Source: Opitutales bacterium
GTDB lineage: Bacteria; Verrucomicrobiota; Verrucomicrobiia; Opitutales; Oceanipulchritudinaceae
Assembly: GCA_016928295.1 (NCBI GenBank)
Contig: JAFGLA010000075.1
Location: 1 to 33,813, forward strand
Length of the DNA: 33,813 bases
Reading direction: 5' to 3'
Every line of letters begins with the position of its first letter. The first letter of the stretch is position 1. The notes beneath the pieces were generated by a model that saw nothing but the letters and a program-made list of their open reading frames with translations, was not told where the DNA came from and ran no database searches. Below are positions 25,914 to 32,663 of this stretch, piece after piece. The position numbers and the translations under genes are program-made.

Positions 25914-26165
25914 ATGGCAAACACAATAGCTAAAACCAAACGCCCTCGGGCCGCCAAAGAAAAAGACTTGCCGGAAGCACCCATGTGGCTGCGCCCCGCG
26001 CAGATCGAGGCCCTCTACGGCATCAAGTCAGGCACATTGCGCAACCTCGTGAAAATCGAAGGTCTGCCAGCCACGAAGCTGCGTAGCGGCCGGTGCGGCG
26101 TAATGCTCGTCAAGCGCGCCGACCTCGAGGCCTTTCTTGAGGCCCGCTGCTCGCGGACGCGCTAA
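25914..26165 (+). CDS. MerR-like helix-turn-helix protein (excisionase-type)
   Basis: 83 residues from an ATG. After a basic N-terminus (AKTKRPRAAKEK), the segment MWLRPAQIEALYGIKSGTLR, then GLPATKLRSG and LVKRADLEAFL, is the HTH_17/MerR winged-helix pattern of phage excisionases and small regulators: helix, recognition helix, wing with a basic residue, and a final helix. It may direct excision together with the integrase or switch on the early operon it heads. No oligomerisation domain is present. It lies 29 bases after the preceding gene. Confidence 0.75.
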   Translation: MANTIAKTKRPRAAKEKDLPEAPMWLRPAQIEALYGIKSGTLRNLVKIEGLPATKLRSGRCGVMLVKRADLEAFLEARCSRTR

Positions 26166-26214
26166 GGCGCTCCTTCCCCCTTTTTCAAACATGCGGCCAA
26201 GGCTGCAAGGTTTG

Positions 26215-26249
26215 GCCTCGGCCCGGGCACGGGAGAACCCGGCCGAGGC
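26215..26249. repeat. Strong GC-rich hairpin with one bulge
   Basis: GCCTCGG(C)CCGGG pairs with CCCGG-CCGAGGC, giving 12 base pairs with one bulged C and a 10-base loop; flanking TTGG and CCAA could extend it. No T run follows, so a simple terminator is doubtful. It lies in the leader between the MerR-like gene and the next gene, 36 bases before that start codon. Confidence 0.55.
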
Positions 26250-26284
26250 GTTCCAATTCTCCCGAAGCTACCAAGGACAACAAG

Positions 26285-26578
26285 ATGCTATCCCCATCAC
26301 ATCCGGTTCGCGTAGTGCGCGGCTGCCAGCGCCGCCTGCGGGCCGTCCTAATGACACATCGTATCTTCTCAAAGGTGCGCTTTGTGGACTGTGCCGACGA
26401 GAGCGCCGGACAGATTGAAGAGGTGTGCGAAGAGGTCGTGCGTGACTCCGCAACACTTGAAACTCTGGTGGCCAGTGCGGCCGCCGACGGCGTGTTCACG
26501 CCTGATGAGTGCGACGCCATAATTGCCAAGGTGCGAGAGATCGGCACCGAGGCCGAAGAGGGGCGGGTGATTCGATGA
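26285..26578 (+). CDS. Small hypothetical protein (97 aa)
   Basis: 97 residues. The ATG at 26285 is chosen because an AAGGA Shine-Dalgarno site lies seven bases upstream; an internal ATG at residue 23 lacks one. The C-terminal part ATLETLVASAAADGVFTPDE followed by CDAIIAKVREI is helical and resembles small phage regulators that follow the integration genes, but I cannot name the family. The stop overlaps the next start (ATGA at 26575-26578), opening a chain of coupled small genes. Confidence 0.6.
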   Translation: MLSPSHPVRVVRGCQRRLRAVLMTHRIFSKVRFVDCADESAGQIEEVCEEVVRDSATLETLVASAAADGVFTPDECDAIIAKVREIGTEAEEGRVIR

Positions 26579-26841
26579 ACGCCGAAGCATTCATTACAGC
26601 CGTCCTATGTTGGGTGCCTGCCGGAGTGGGCATTACCGTAGGCTGGGCCATAGTTACGCTGCCTGCGCGTTATGCACGGGCTGTGGTCAAGCACCTGGCT
26701 AAATGGAGAGCGAGGCGCCGCCTGCGCAAGCTGTTGATTCGTGTCCCCACAGTGGACAGGACGCTGTGGCAGGGAGGTGTAGTGCCTTCTTGCAGCTCGG
26801 CGCTTGGTGTTCACGCGTCAAAGGTCGGGAGGATGCTATGA
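26575..26841 (+). CDS. Small single-span membrane protein (88 aa)
   Basis: 88 residues. A hydrophobic helix at about 7-30 (FITAVLCWVPAGVGITVGWA) is followed by a strongly basic stretch (KWRARRRLRKLLIR), the pattern of an inner-membrane protein with a cytoplasmic tail. Function unknown; phage holins, superinfection-exclusion proteins and membrane regulators share this build. It is coupled by 4-base overlaps at both ends to its neighbours. Confidence 0.55.
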   Translation: MNAEAFITAVLCWVPAGVGITVGWAIVTLPARYARAVVKHLAKWRARRRLRKLLIRVPTVDRTLWQGGVVPSCSSALGVHASKVGRML

Positions 26842-27092
26842 GCCACCGCCCCACGATAACGATACAGCTTCAGTTTGACGACGAAGCGGCCCTTCCGGCG
26901 ATTAACTTCACGGATAAGGTATTGGGAGGGGTTATTTCTGCTTTCGCATGGTATGGCGCAGTTTCGAGCGAGATTTTGCTTCACGAATTTGTGCAGCAGG
27001 TGGCCGACGGTGCAGTTGCTTTGAATGATGCCCCAAAGAGGGCTGAAGAGTTGCTGCTGAAGCTGAATGCAAGGGAGGCCAGCCATGGCTGA
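26838..27092 (+). CDS. Small hypothetical protein (84 aa)
   Basis: 84 residues from an ATG overlapping the previous stop (ATGA). It begins with a beta-like TITIQLQFDDE and has a mildly hydrophobic centre (VLGGVISAFAWYGAVSSEIL), then a charged helix. No family is recognised. Coupling to both neighbours and consistent frame use support it as a real gene. Confidence 0.5.
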   Translation: MSHRPTITIQLQFDDEAALPAINFTDKVLGGVISAFAWYGAVSSEILLHEFVQQVADGAVALNDAPKRAEELLLKLNAREASHG

Positions 27093-27252
27093 GATACTCG
27101 AACACCTTGTCCCAGTGCGGATTATGTGGGGTCTCGTTAGTATGACAGCCTGCATTTCGTTCGGCTGGAGGTGTGGAAACAGCCTATTCGATGCTGTTAG
27201 GAGCATACATAAGGAAATTTCCAAAGCATGGGAGGAGGTGCGCCATGCCTGA
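27085..27252 (+). CDS. Tiny membrane-type protein (55 aa)
   Basis: 55 residues from an ATG with a strong Shine-Dalgarno site (AAGGGAGG, 27071-27078). A hydrophobic segment IMWGLVSMTACISFGW could span the membrane; a charged helix (SIHKEISKAWEEVRHA) follows. It overlaps the preceding gene by 8 bases and the following gene by 8 bases. Unknown function. Confidence 0.5.
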   Translation: MAEILEHLVPVRIMWGLVSMTACISFGWRCGNSLFDAVRSIHKEISKAWEEVRHA

Positions 27253-27640
27253 CCTATACCTATGGCGCCTCAACGAAGCCAAGTGGGGCGTGGTGGCGAC
27301 CGAAGAACAATGCCCCGCGGGGGCAGAGGTCATCCTGTTGCAAGCCAACCCAAGGGCGGAAAACAACCACTCTTTGCTCTCTATGGCCATGCACGAAAAA
27401 GGCGGCGAAGACTGGCGGGACGTGCTCTGCGCCCGACGCGCCGGTCATGCGGTGTTCACCATCATCGTATGGGGCCACAAGTATTTGCTCGTTCGGGGCC
27501 TGCGAGTTGCCAACAACCTCGGCTATCTCGTATCCGCCGAACCAGTGCTGGCGGCCATTTGCGACGCAACAGATCCACGGATTTGGAAACCGGTATCCAG
27601 CGCCAAGAGCGCATCAATTTCTTCAACGAGTAACGAGTAA
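27245..27640 (+). CDS. Hypothetical protein (131 aa)
   Basis: 131 residues from an ATG with a GGGAGGAGG Shine-Dalgarno site just upstream. The N-terminus LYLWRLNEAKWGVVATEEQ and centre GHAVFTIIVWGHKYLLVRGL suggest a small mixed alpha/beta domain; the end is Ser-rich and probably disordered. No family is recognised. It closes the chain of coupled small genes and is followed by a short hairpin. Confidence 0.55.
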   Translation: MPDLYLWRLNEAKWGVVATEEQCPAGAEVILLQANPRAENNHSLLSMAMHEKGGEDWRDVLCARRAGHAVFTIIVWGHKYLLVRGLRVANNLGYLVSAEPVLAAICDATDPRIWKPVSSAKSASISSTSNE

Positions 27641-27641
27641 C

Positions 27642-27659
27642 CCCGCCTTCAGTGGCGGG
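27642..27659. repeat. Short GC hairpin after the small-gene cluster
   Basis: CCCGCC-TTCAGT-GGCGGG forms a perfect 6-bp stem with a 6-base loop two bases after the preceding stop. No T tract follows, so termination would be weak at best. Confidence 0.4.
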
Positions 27660-27785
27660 AATGTCTGGATAGAAGAGTGAAACCGATAGACGGCTGGCTG
27701 GGCGGCCACGGCTTGGGGTTGAGCCGAAAGCGGCGAGGGAGGGATAACCACGCCGACCCCTGTTAACTTTCAATCAACGCTTACC

Positions 27786-28139
27786 ATGAAAAACGAACTC
27801 AGAGACACCAAACAACGCGCCGCCATTCGCCGCGCCATTGATAACGCCGGACGCCCCTTGAGCGTCACCGAGATCCTCGCCGAGGCGAGCAAAGACGTGC
27901 CCAACCTCGGGATCGCCACCGTTTACCGCAACCTGAAGGGCATGACAGCGCGCGGCGAAGTCAGCCCGATCCACGGCGTGGGCATCCCGCCCTGCTACGC
28001 CAGCCCGAAGGTCGCCGACCTCTGCGCCGACACGGCAAAGCGCCCGCTCTACCAGGTGGGCCAGAGCCTCTACCTCGAGGAGCCGGAGGGCTGGGTTCTG
28101 GACTGCCCTTACCGGATCCACAAGGGCCACGTCGAGTAA
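27786..28139 (+). CDS. Fur-like winged-helix protein without metal-binding domain
   Basis: 117 residues from an ATG. Residues 7-60 follow the Fur-family DNA-binding domain (TKQRAAIRRAIDN, PLSVTEILAEAS, then GIATVYRNLKGM as recognition helix and a RGEVSPI wing). The Fur dimerisation domain with its His/Cys metal sites is not there; the remaining 55 residues (PPCYASPKVADLC, VGQSLYLEEPEGWV) are different. It therefore probably does not sense iron or zinc as Fur does. It precedes the recombination genes of the phage operon and may act as a local regulator. An untranslated gap of about 145 bases separates it from the small-gene cluster. Confidence 0.7.
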   Translation: MKNELRDTKQRAAIRRAIDNAGRPLSVTEILAEASKDVPNLGIATVYRNLKGMTARGEVSPIHGVGIPPCYASPKVADLCADTAKRPLYQVGQSLYLEEPEGWVLDCPYRIHKGHVE

Positions 28140-28172
28140 CCCATTTTACCCGAGAAAGGAACGCACACAGAC

Positions 28173-29237
28173 ATGTCCACAGCAACGCAGATCCTCACGA
28201 TCAACAACCCGGCGCCGATCCGCGAAATCGACGACCTCGTCATCGGATACGGGAAGGCGACCCAGTCGGTCGAACACCGCTTCGAGGCCACGACTCTGAT
28301 GGCCAACGCCAAGATCGCCCTGCAGGAACGCCTGCCGGACGACTTCGTCAAGCGCCTCAAGAGCGGCGCCGAAAACTGCCGCCTCGGCTTCAAGACGGAC
28401 AGGCCCGACGGCTACCCCGTCCCGGTCGTCCGCGAATGCATCATCGAGGGGCTGCTCACCGGCGTGTATCCCTTCGGCAACGAGATGAACATCATCGCCG
28501 GAAACTCCTACATCACCAAGGAGGGTTTCACCGGCCTGATGAAGCGCGACGGCCGCTTCTCCGACGTGCGCATCGAGGAGGACGTCCCCATCTACGAGGA
28601 CGCCAAGAACGGCAACATTCGGGCCATCGTCCCGTTCACGGCCTCATGGAAGTTCGAAGGGAAGCCCGACTCCCTCAAGGGGAACATCCCGATCCGTGTG
28701 AATCGCGGCATGGGCGACGACGCCATCCTCGGCAAGGCCGAACGCAAGATTCGTTGCCGGATCTGGAACCAGGCCACGGGCAGCGTGCTGACCGACGGCG
28801 ACGCCGAGGACGCGACGAACGATTCCCGCGCCGCGCGTGCCCGGCCTGTAAGCGGCCGCGTGAACGACATCACGCGCATGACCGGCGGCGAAACCGTGGC
28901 GGTCGTGGACGACGACCTGAATTACGGGGATCCGGCGCCCAAGGCGACCGAACCGGAAAGCGCCCCGCAGGCGCCCGCGGCCAAGCCCAAGGCGGACCTC
29001 GCGGCGAACCGGAAGGATCCCGCATACAAGGAGCTTCTCCTCGGACGCTGCCCGAAGTGCGGCGTGCATCCCGACGCCGTGATCGGCTACGCCGTCGCCC
29101 TCGGTGCGGCGCCGGACGACGCCAGCAGCGTGTACGAGATCGACCGCGACACGGTGTGCGAGATCCTCGACGAATGGGACAACCTCCTGCCGGGCCTCAA
29201 GGAACGGACGGACAAGATAAGGGCCGAAGGTCGATGA
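28173..29237 (+). CDS. Probable phage recombination protein (ssDNA-annealing type), N-terminal NIIAG family
   Basis: 354 residues from an ATG with a GAAAGGAA Shine-Dalgarno site. The core (about 85-205) contains GNEMNIIAGNSYITKEGF and later DDAILGKAERKIRCRIWNQ, a pattern shared by phage proteins that lie beside RecE/lambda-exonuclease-like genes, but it is not a clear RecT, Erf or Bet by eye. A linker rich in Ala and Pro follows (about 255-280). A CPKC pair (C293, C296) may be half a zinc site. Its place, two genes before the RecE-like exonuclease, suggests it pairs single strands made by that nuclease. Function is inferred from position; the family call is moderate. Confidence 0.55.
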   Translation: MSTATQILTINNPAPIREIDDLVIGYGKATQSVEHRFEATTLMANAKIALQERLPDDFVKRLKSGAENCRLGFKTDRPDGYPVPVVRECIIEGLLTGVYPFGNEMNIIAGNSYITKEGFTGLMKRDGRFSDVRIEEDVPIYEDAKNGNIRAIVPFTASWKFEGKPDSLKGNIPIRVNRGMGDDAILGKAERKIRCRIWNQATGSVLTDGDAEDATNDSRAARARPVSGRVNDITRMTGGETVAVVDDDLNYGDPAPKATEPESAPQAPAAKPKADLAANRKDPAYKELLLGRCPKCGVHPDAVIGYAVALGAAPDDASSVYEIDRDTVCEILDEWDNLLPGLKERTDKIRAEGR

Positions 29238-29536
29238 GCGAAACCAAACACACTCCTGGGCCGTGGAGGTCTGGAAATACAAGCGATACGGTTGTTTGTG
29301 ACACCATGCCTGCCGGTGCACTGCAAGGGTCTGACGCCGTTGATTACTATGGCGGATATTTGATCTGCGAATCCGTCGCGACCTGTAACCGGAATATCAT
29401 CGCCGCAGCACCGGACATGCTTGCCGCTCTGCGCGCTGTAGATCTGTGGATCGCACATCACGATGGTGAGATCCCGTCACGCATCCTTGACCAAGTTTCT
29501 GACGCCATCGTCAAAGCGGAGGGAGGTGAGCGATGA
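29234..29536 (+). CDS. Small phage protein with N-terminal HTPGPW motif (100 aa)
   Basis: 100 residues from an ATG that overlaps the previous stop (ATGA). The opening TKHTPGPWR and the later NRNIIAAAPDMLAAL are the two hallmarks of a very common but uncharacterised small phage protein family. Its end overlaps the exonuclease start by four bases. Its role is unknown; constant association with early phage genes is the only clue. Confidence 0.75.
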   Translation: MSETKHTPGPWRSGNTSDTVVCDTMPAGALQGSDAVDYYGGYLICESVATCNRNIIAAAPDMLAALRAVDLWIAHHDGEIPSRILDQVSDAIVKAEGGER

Positions 29537-30483
29537 TCCCTGCCGTCACACTGCCCGTCGGCAAGCTGATCGGCCTGCCCAACGACTCATACCACGACGC
29601 CCCGGCCATCAGCCACAGCAAGGTGGAGGACTTCCGCAAGCGCGCCTCGTTCTACTACGCGAAGCACATCGCCAAGCGCATGGAGCGGGAGGAAACCGAG
29701 GACATGCTCGTCGGTCACGCCTCGCACACGCTGATCCTCGAGGGCGAGGACGTGTATGCGGCGCGCTACGGCGTGTTGCCCGAGAATTGCCCGCGCAAAG
29801 GCACGAACGTCTACAAGGCCGCCGTGGAGGCGATCCTCGCCGGACGCGAAACTCCGCCCTGCATCCTGACCTTCGAACAGGACAAGCTGAACCGCCGCCT
29901 GCGCGAATCCGTCCTGCGGAACACCGTGGCCCGCGCCATCCTCGAGGATCCGGGCTTCGTGCCGGAAGTGACCTGGCGCGTGCGCCTCGCCAACGGCCTG
30001 TATTTGCAGTGCCGCACCGACGGCTGGATCGAAAGCCTCGCGCCGGCCACGGCCGAGATCCTGAAGCGGGCCTGCATCCCGGCGGAGGCCGGGCAATCCC
30101 TCGCCGCCGACCTCAAGACCTGCGGCAGCCTGTGCGGCGACGACATGGGCTCCTTCGACAAGGGCGCCCTGAACTACGGCTACCCGCGGCAAAGGGCCTT
30201 CTACGAGCCGATCATCGGGGCCGTTCGCGGCGCGGCGCCGGACCACTTCCTGTTCATCGCGGTGGAGAAGTCCGAGCCCTTCGAAACGGGCGTCATGACC
30301 TTCGATGCCGCCACAATGGAGATCGCCGCAGCAGAGAACGGCAACGACACGGCCGCTCTCATCGATTGCTACAAGTCCGACGACTGGTCGGGCGTCTCGC
30401 AGGAGGCGGTCATCCACAAGGAACTGCCGGAATGGTATCTGCGCCGGGCGGAGAACAGTCTCGCCCGAAACCTCAACCTATAG
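29533..30483 (+). CDS. RecE-like PD-(D/E)xK exonuclease
   Basis: 316 residues. The order of motifs fits the exonuclease VIII/RecE nuclease domain: a YHDAPAISHSKVEDF opening, GHASHTLILE with H65, CRTDGW with D163, DLKT with D193 and K195 (D in place of the usual E is normal here), and the closing YGYPRQRAFY with Y216, Q220 and Y224. Such enzymes chew 5' ends of double-stranded DNA to leave 3' single strands for an annealing protein. The spacing between D163 and D193 is about 20 residues longer than usual, and that stretch (PATAEILKRACIPAEAG) looks like an insertion. It is coupled by ATGA to the HTPGPW gene. Stop codon is TAG. Confidence 0.88.
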   Translation: MIPAVTLPVGKLIGLPNDSYHDAPAISHSKVEDFRKRASFYYAKHIAKRMEREETEDMLVGHASHTLILEGEDVYAARYGVLPENCPRKGTNVYKAAVEAILAGRETPPCILTFEQDKLNRRLRESVLRNTVARAILEDPGFVPEVTWRVRLANGLYLQCRTDGWIESLAPATAEILKRACIPAEAGQSLAADLKTCGSLCGDDMGSFDKGALNYGYPRQRAFYEPIIGAVRGAAPDHFLFIAVEKSEPFETGVMTFDAATMEIAAAENGNDTAALIDCYKSDDWSGVSQEAVIHKELPEWYLRRAENSLARNLNL

Positions 30484-30494
30484 GGATTCATCAC

Positions 30495-30989
30495 ATGTCC
30501 GACACGGTCATCAACGTCACCATGGACGAGCTGGAGGGGCGGAACGAAACGGCGAAGTTCCGCGACGGCCAGCGCGAAATCAAGCCGATCGCCGAGCGTC
30601 TGATCGAGGGGAGCGAACGCCTGGGCGGTCTGGAAGGGCTGCAGATCAAGTATCTCTTCGCGAAGGACGAGATGAAGTCCAAGGGCAAGCGCGTCCTGGG
30701 CAAGGCGTGCAAGTTCCCGGAGCGCGACCGCCTGCTGCATCCGTTCCGCTTCTGCATCATTCTCGACGAGCGATTCTGGCAGGACTTCCCGAACAAGCGC
30801 GAGCCCTTGCTGCTGCACGAGTTGCTGCACTGCGGCGTGAACGACGAGGGCGACCCGGTGCTCGTCCCGCACGATCTGGAGGAGTTCGGCGAGGTGGTGC
30901 GTCGCTACGGCGCCTGGGCCAACGACGTGGTCCTCTTCGACCGCCAGCTGGAACTCTTCGCCAGCGAACAGAGAAAGGCCGCCCCCTAA
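30495..30989 (+). CDS. Putative phage metallopeptidase
   Basis: 164 residues from an ATG at 30495. A zinc-protease signature HELLH (108-112) is preceded by a hydrophobic strand (FRFCIILDERFW) and followed by H126 and E129/E130, candidates for the third ligand. This layout fits the phage metallopeptidase family found in many early operons, whose substrates are unknown. The N-terminal half (IKPIAERLIEGSERLGGLEG) is helical and charged. No signal peptide is seen, so it acts in the cytoplasm. It lies 11 bases after the exonuclease gene in the same operon. Confidence 0.75.
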   Translation: MSDTVINVTMDELEGRNETAKFRDGQREIKPIAERLIEGSERLGGLEGLQIKYLFAKDEMKSKGKRVLGKACKFPERDRLLHPFRFCIILDERFWQDFPNKREPLLLHELLHCGVNDEGDPVLVPHDLEEFGEVVRRYGAWANDVVLFDRQLELFASEQRKAAP

Positions 30990-31051
30990 GGGCGCACAAG
31001 GTCCGATCCCTGCCTTTCTTCGTCCCGCCTACCGCCCAACCCATCCCTTTC

Positions 31052-32176
31052 ATGATTATCGATCCCACATTCACGAAGCACTGGAAAACGAAGCGCCTGA
31101 CCCGCCTGCTGAACGACCCGGCCGCGCCGGTGTACGTGATCAACCTGTGGGCGCACTGTCAGGTGTCGCACAAGTCCACCCTCGACATCCCTCTCGAGGC
31201 CATTGCCGAGATCTGCGACTACGACGGCGACCCGGACGCCTTCGCCAGGGCCATGATCGAATGCCGCTTCATCGACGCGATCGGCGACGGCTACCAGGTG
31301 CACCAGTGGGAGGAATACAACGCCTCGCTCATCTCCGCCCGGGAGAACGGCAAGAAGGGCGGGCGCCCCCGCAAAACCCGGCAGGAACCGTCCGGCAACC
31401 CGTCGGATACCCACGCCCAACCCAACGCGAACCCAAGCGAAACCGACGGGTTTCCCGAAGACGGGGATGACGGGGACGAGGACGGGGATTTCCTGCCCGG
31501 TTCGTGGGAGGAAATAACCCAAGCGGAACCCAGCAAGAACCCATCGCAAACCCATGGGAAACCCAGCGGTAACCCGTCGGCTACCCATCGGCAACCCAAG
31601 TCAAACCCACGCGAAAGCGATAGATGGATGGATAGAGGGATAGAAGGAAAGAAAGAAGAAATACCCCCCAATCCCCCCGCCGGGGGGTTAGCTGCAAATC
31701 CTTCTTCCAAATCCTCCAAGAACGCCGAGCAGAACCCCGTCTGGTCCGTCTCGGACGGCTGGCAGAATGTGGAGGGCTGCATCTCGGGCTGGGAGGAGGC
31801 CTTTCCGGCCTGCGACATCCGGCGGCAGCTTGCCTCGATGGACGCGTGGCTCCGGGCGAATCCGCAGCGTGCCCGCAAGTCGAACTGGCCCCGCTTCATC
31901 GTCAACTGGCTGACCAAGCAGCAGGACCGCGGCGGTGACGTTCAGAGCGTCCCCACAAGGCCGCAGGAGGCCCCGGGGCGCTCGTCATCAAAGCCTCTCA
32001 CGACCTGGGAGATCAAGGAGCGCCTGAAGGCCTGTGAGAACGCCTTGACGGACCTCGAGTATCCCGGTGGCTGCGCCTACGCCGTCGAACTCCACGGCGA
32101 AAAGCTGGCCCGCGCCGACCGCCTCCGCGAAACCATCCGAAGCCTCCGAGCGCAGATGACGGAGGTGGTGGCGTGA
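31052..32176 (+). CDS. Phage replication-type protein with NPSxTH repeats
   Basis: 374 residues from an ATG. The N-terminal 110 residues (PAAPVYVINLWAHCQVSHKS, FIDAIGDGYQVHQWEEY) look like the winged-helix part of phage replisome organiser (DnaD/O-like) proteins, ending in a basic GKKGGRPRKTR. A low-complexity centre holds imperfect repeats of EPSxNPSxTHxxP split by a DGDDGDEDGD stretch. The C-terminal part has the conserved KSNWPRFIVNWLTKQQDR segment, common at the ends of such replication proteins, and a final coiled coil. It likely recruits host helicase or primase to the phage origin, by family analogy. It is convergent with the KAP NTPase, with one base between the stops. Confidence 0.7.
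   Translation: MIIDPTFTKHWKTKRLTRLLNDPAAPVYVINLWAHCQVSHKSTLDIPLEAIAEICDYDGDPDAFARAMIECRFIDAIGDGYQVHQWEEYNASLISARENGKKGGRPRKTRQEPSGNPSDTHAQPNANPSETDGFPEDGDDGDEDGDFLPGSWEEITQAEPSKNPSQTHGKPSGNPSATHRQPKSNPRESDRWMDRGIEGKKEEIPPNPPAGGLAANPSSKSSKNAEQNPVWSVSDGWQNVEGCISGWEEAFPACDIRRQLASMDAWLRANPQRARKSNWPRFIVNWLTKQQDRGGDVQSVPTRPQEAPGRSSSKPLTTWEIKERLKACENALTDLEYPGGCAYAVELHGEKLARADRLRETIRSLRAQMTEVVA
31388..31615. repeat. Coding tandem-like repeats (AACCCR-rich) in the replication protein
   Basis: Short near-copies of CCGTCGGATACCCACG-type units recur on both sides of an acidic insert, encoding NPSxTHxxP. Unit lengths of about 21-24 bases keep the frame. Phage origins can lie inside replication genes as iterons, so an origin role is possible but unproven. 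Confidence 0.45.
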
Positions 32177-32177
32177 A

Positions 32178-32657
32178 TCAGACTTTCAAATACATGAATG
32201 CTCGGACGATAAGCGACACGTCATATCCTATTAAAAACAAGAGGTTGTCACTGTATTCGGGAGTGGGGCCGCCAAAAGCTTTCAGAAAAGGAGATGGGGT
32301 TGGGCTGGAACCCAAGCGACCCACGCCATAGCCATACCAAGTATGCGCAAACCTCAAAAAACCGAGCATATGCGATCTAGCATATCTATTATTCCCCATC
32401 CGAATAATCCAATTCGCAATACCTTCCGCGTCTTCCTTTTTCAGAAAGCTATCATACAAATCACCGCCTTTGTATCTCAGGGCATATAAAAACACCAAAT
32501 CCACAAGCAATGATTTCCCCGCATACTCATAGGTCAACCGCATCATTTCACATAGGCGTTGAGCATCCCTTGCCGTCACATCAACGATAGAGTTAATCCC
32601 TCCTAGGCAATCCGCCATATTATCACAACTTTCATTCGGCAAATCTATCATCAACAA
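32178..32657 (-). pseudogene. C-terminal part of the KAP NTPase, cut off by an in-frame TAG
   Basis: 159 codons stay open in exactly the frame of the upstream NTPase gene, behind its TAG stop at 32664-32666. The stretch SIVDVTARDAQRLCEMM resembles the post-ATPase segment of KAP proteins where a conserved Arg follows a Ser/Thr-rich turn. The rest is helical and hydrophobic (SLLVDLVFLYALRYKGGD). A separate start (TTG at 32657, or ATG at 32651) without a Shine-Dalgarno site could in principle let it be made alone. A nonsense mutation in a formerly single gene is the simplest reading. GC content is low like that of the first part. Confidence 0.6.
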
Positions 32658-32663
32658 CGCGTC

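Noticed and set aside
29463-30494. Arg/His-rich frame upstream of and in frame with the metallopeptidase
   Set aside because: It overlaps the RecE-like gene, whose motifs are clear; only the part from the ATG at 30495 codes for a plausible protein.
31388-31615. Possible CRISPR array
   Set aside because: The repeats are short, uneven, lack spacers of constant length and keep a reading frame, so they are coding repeats.
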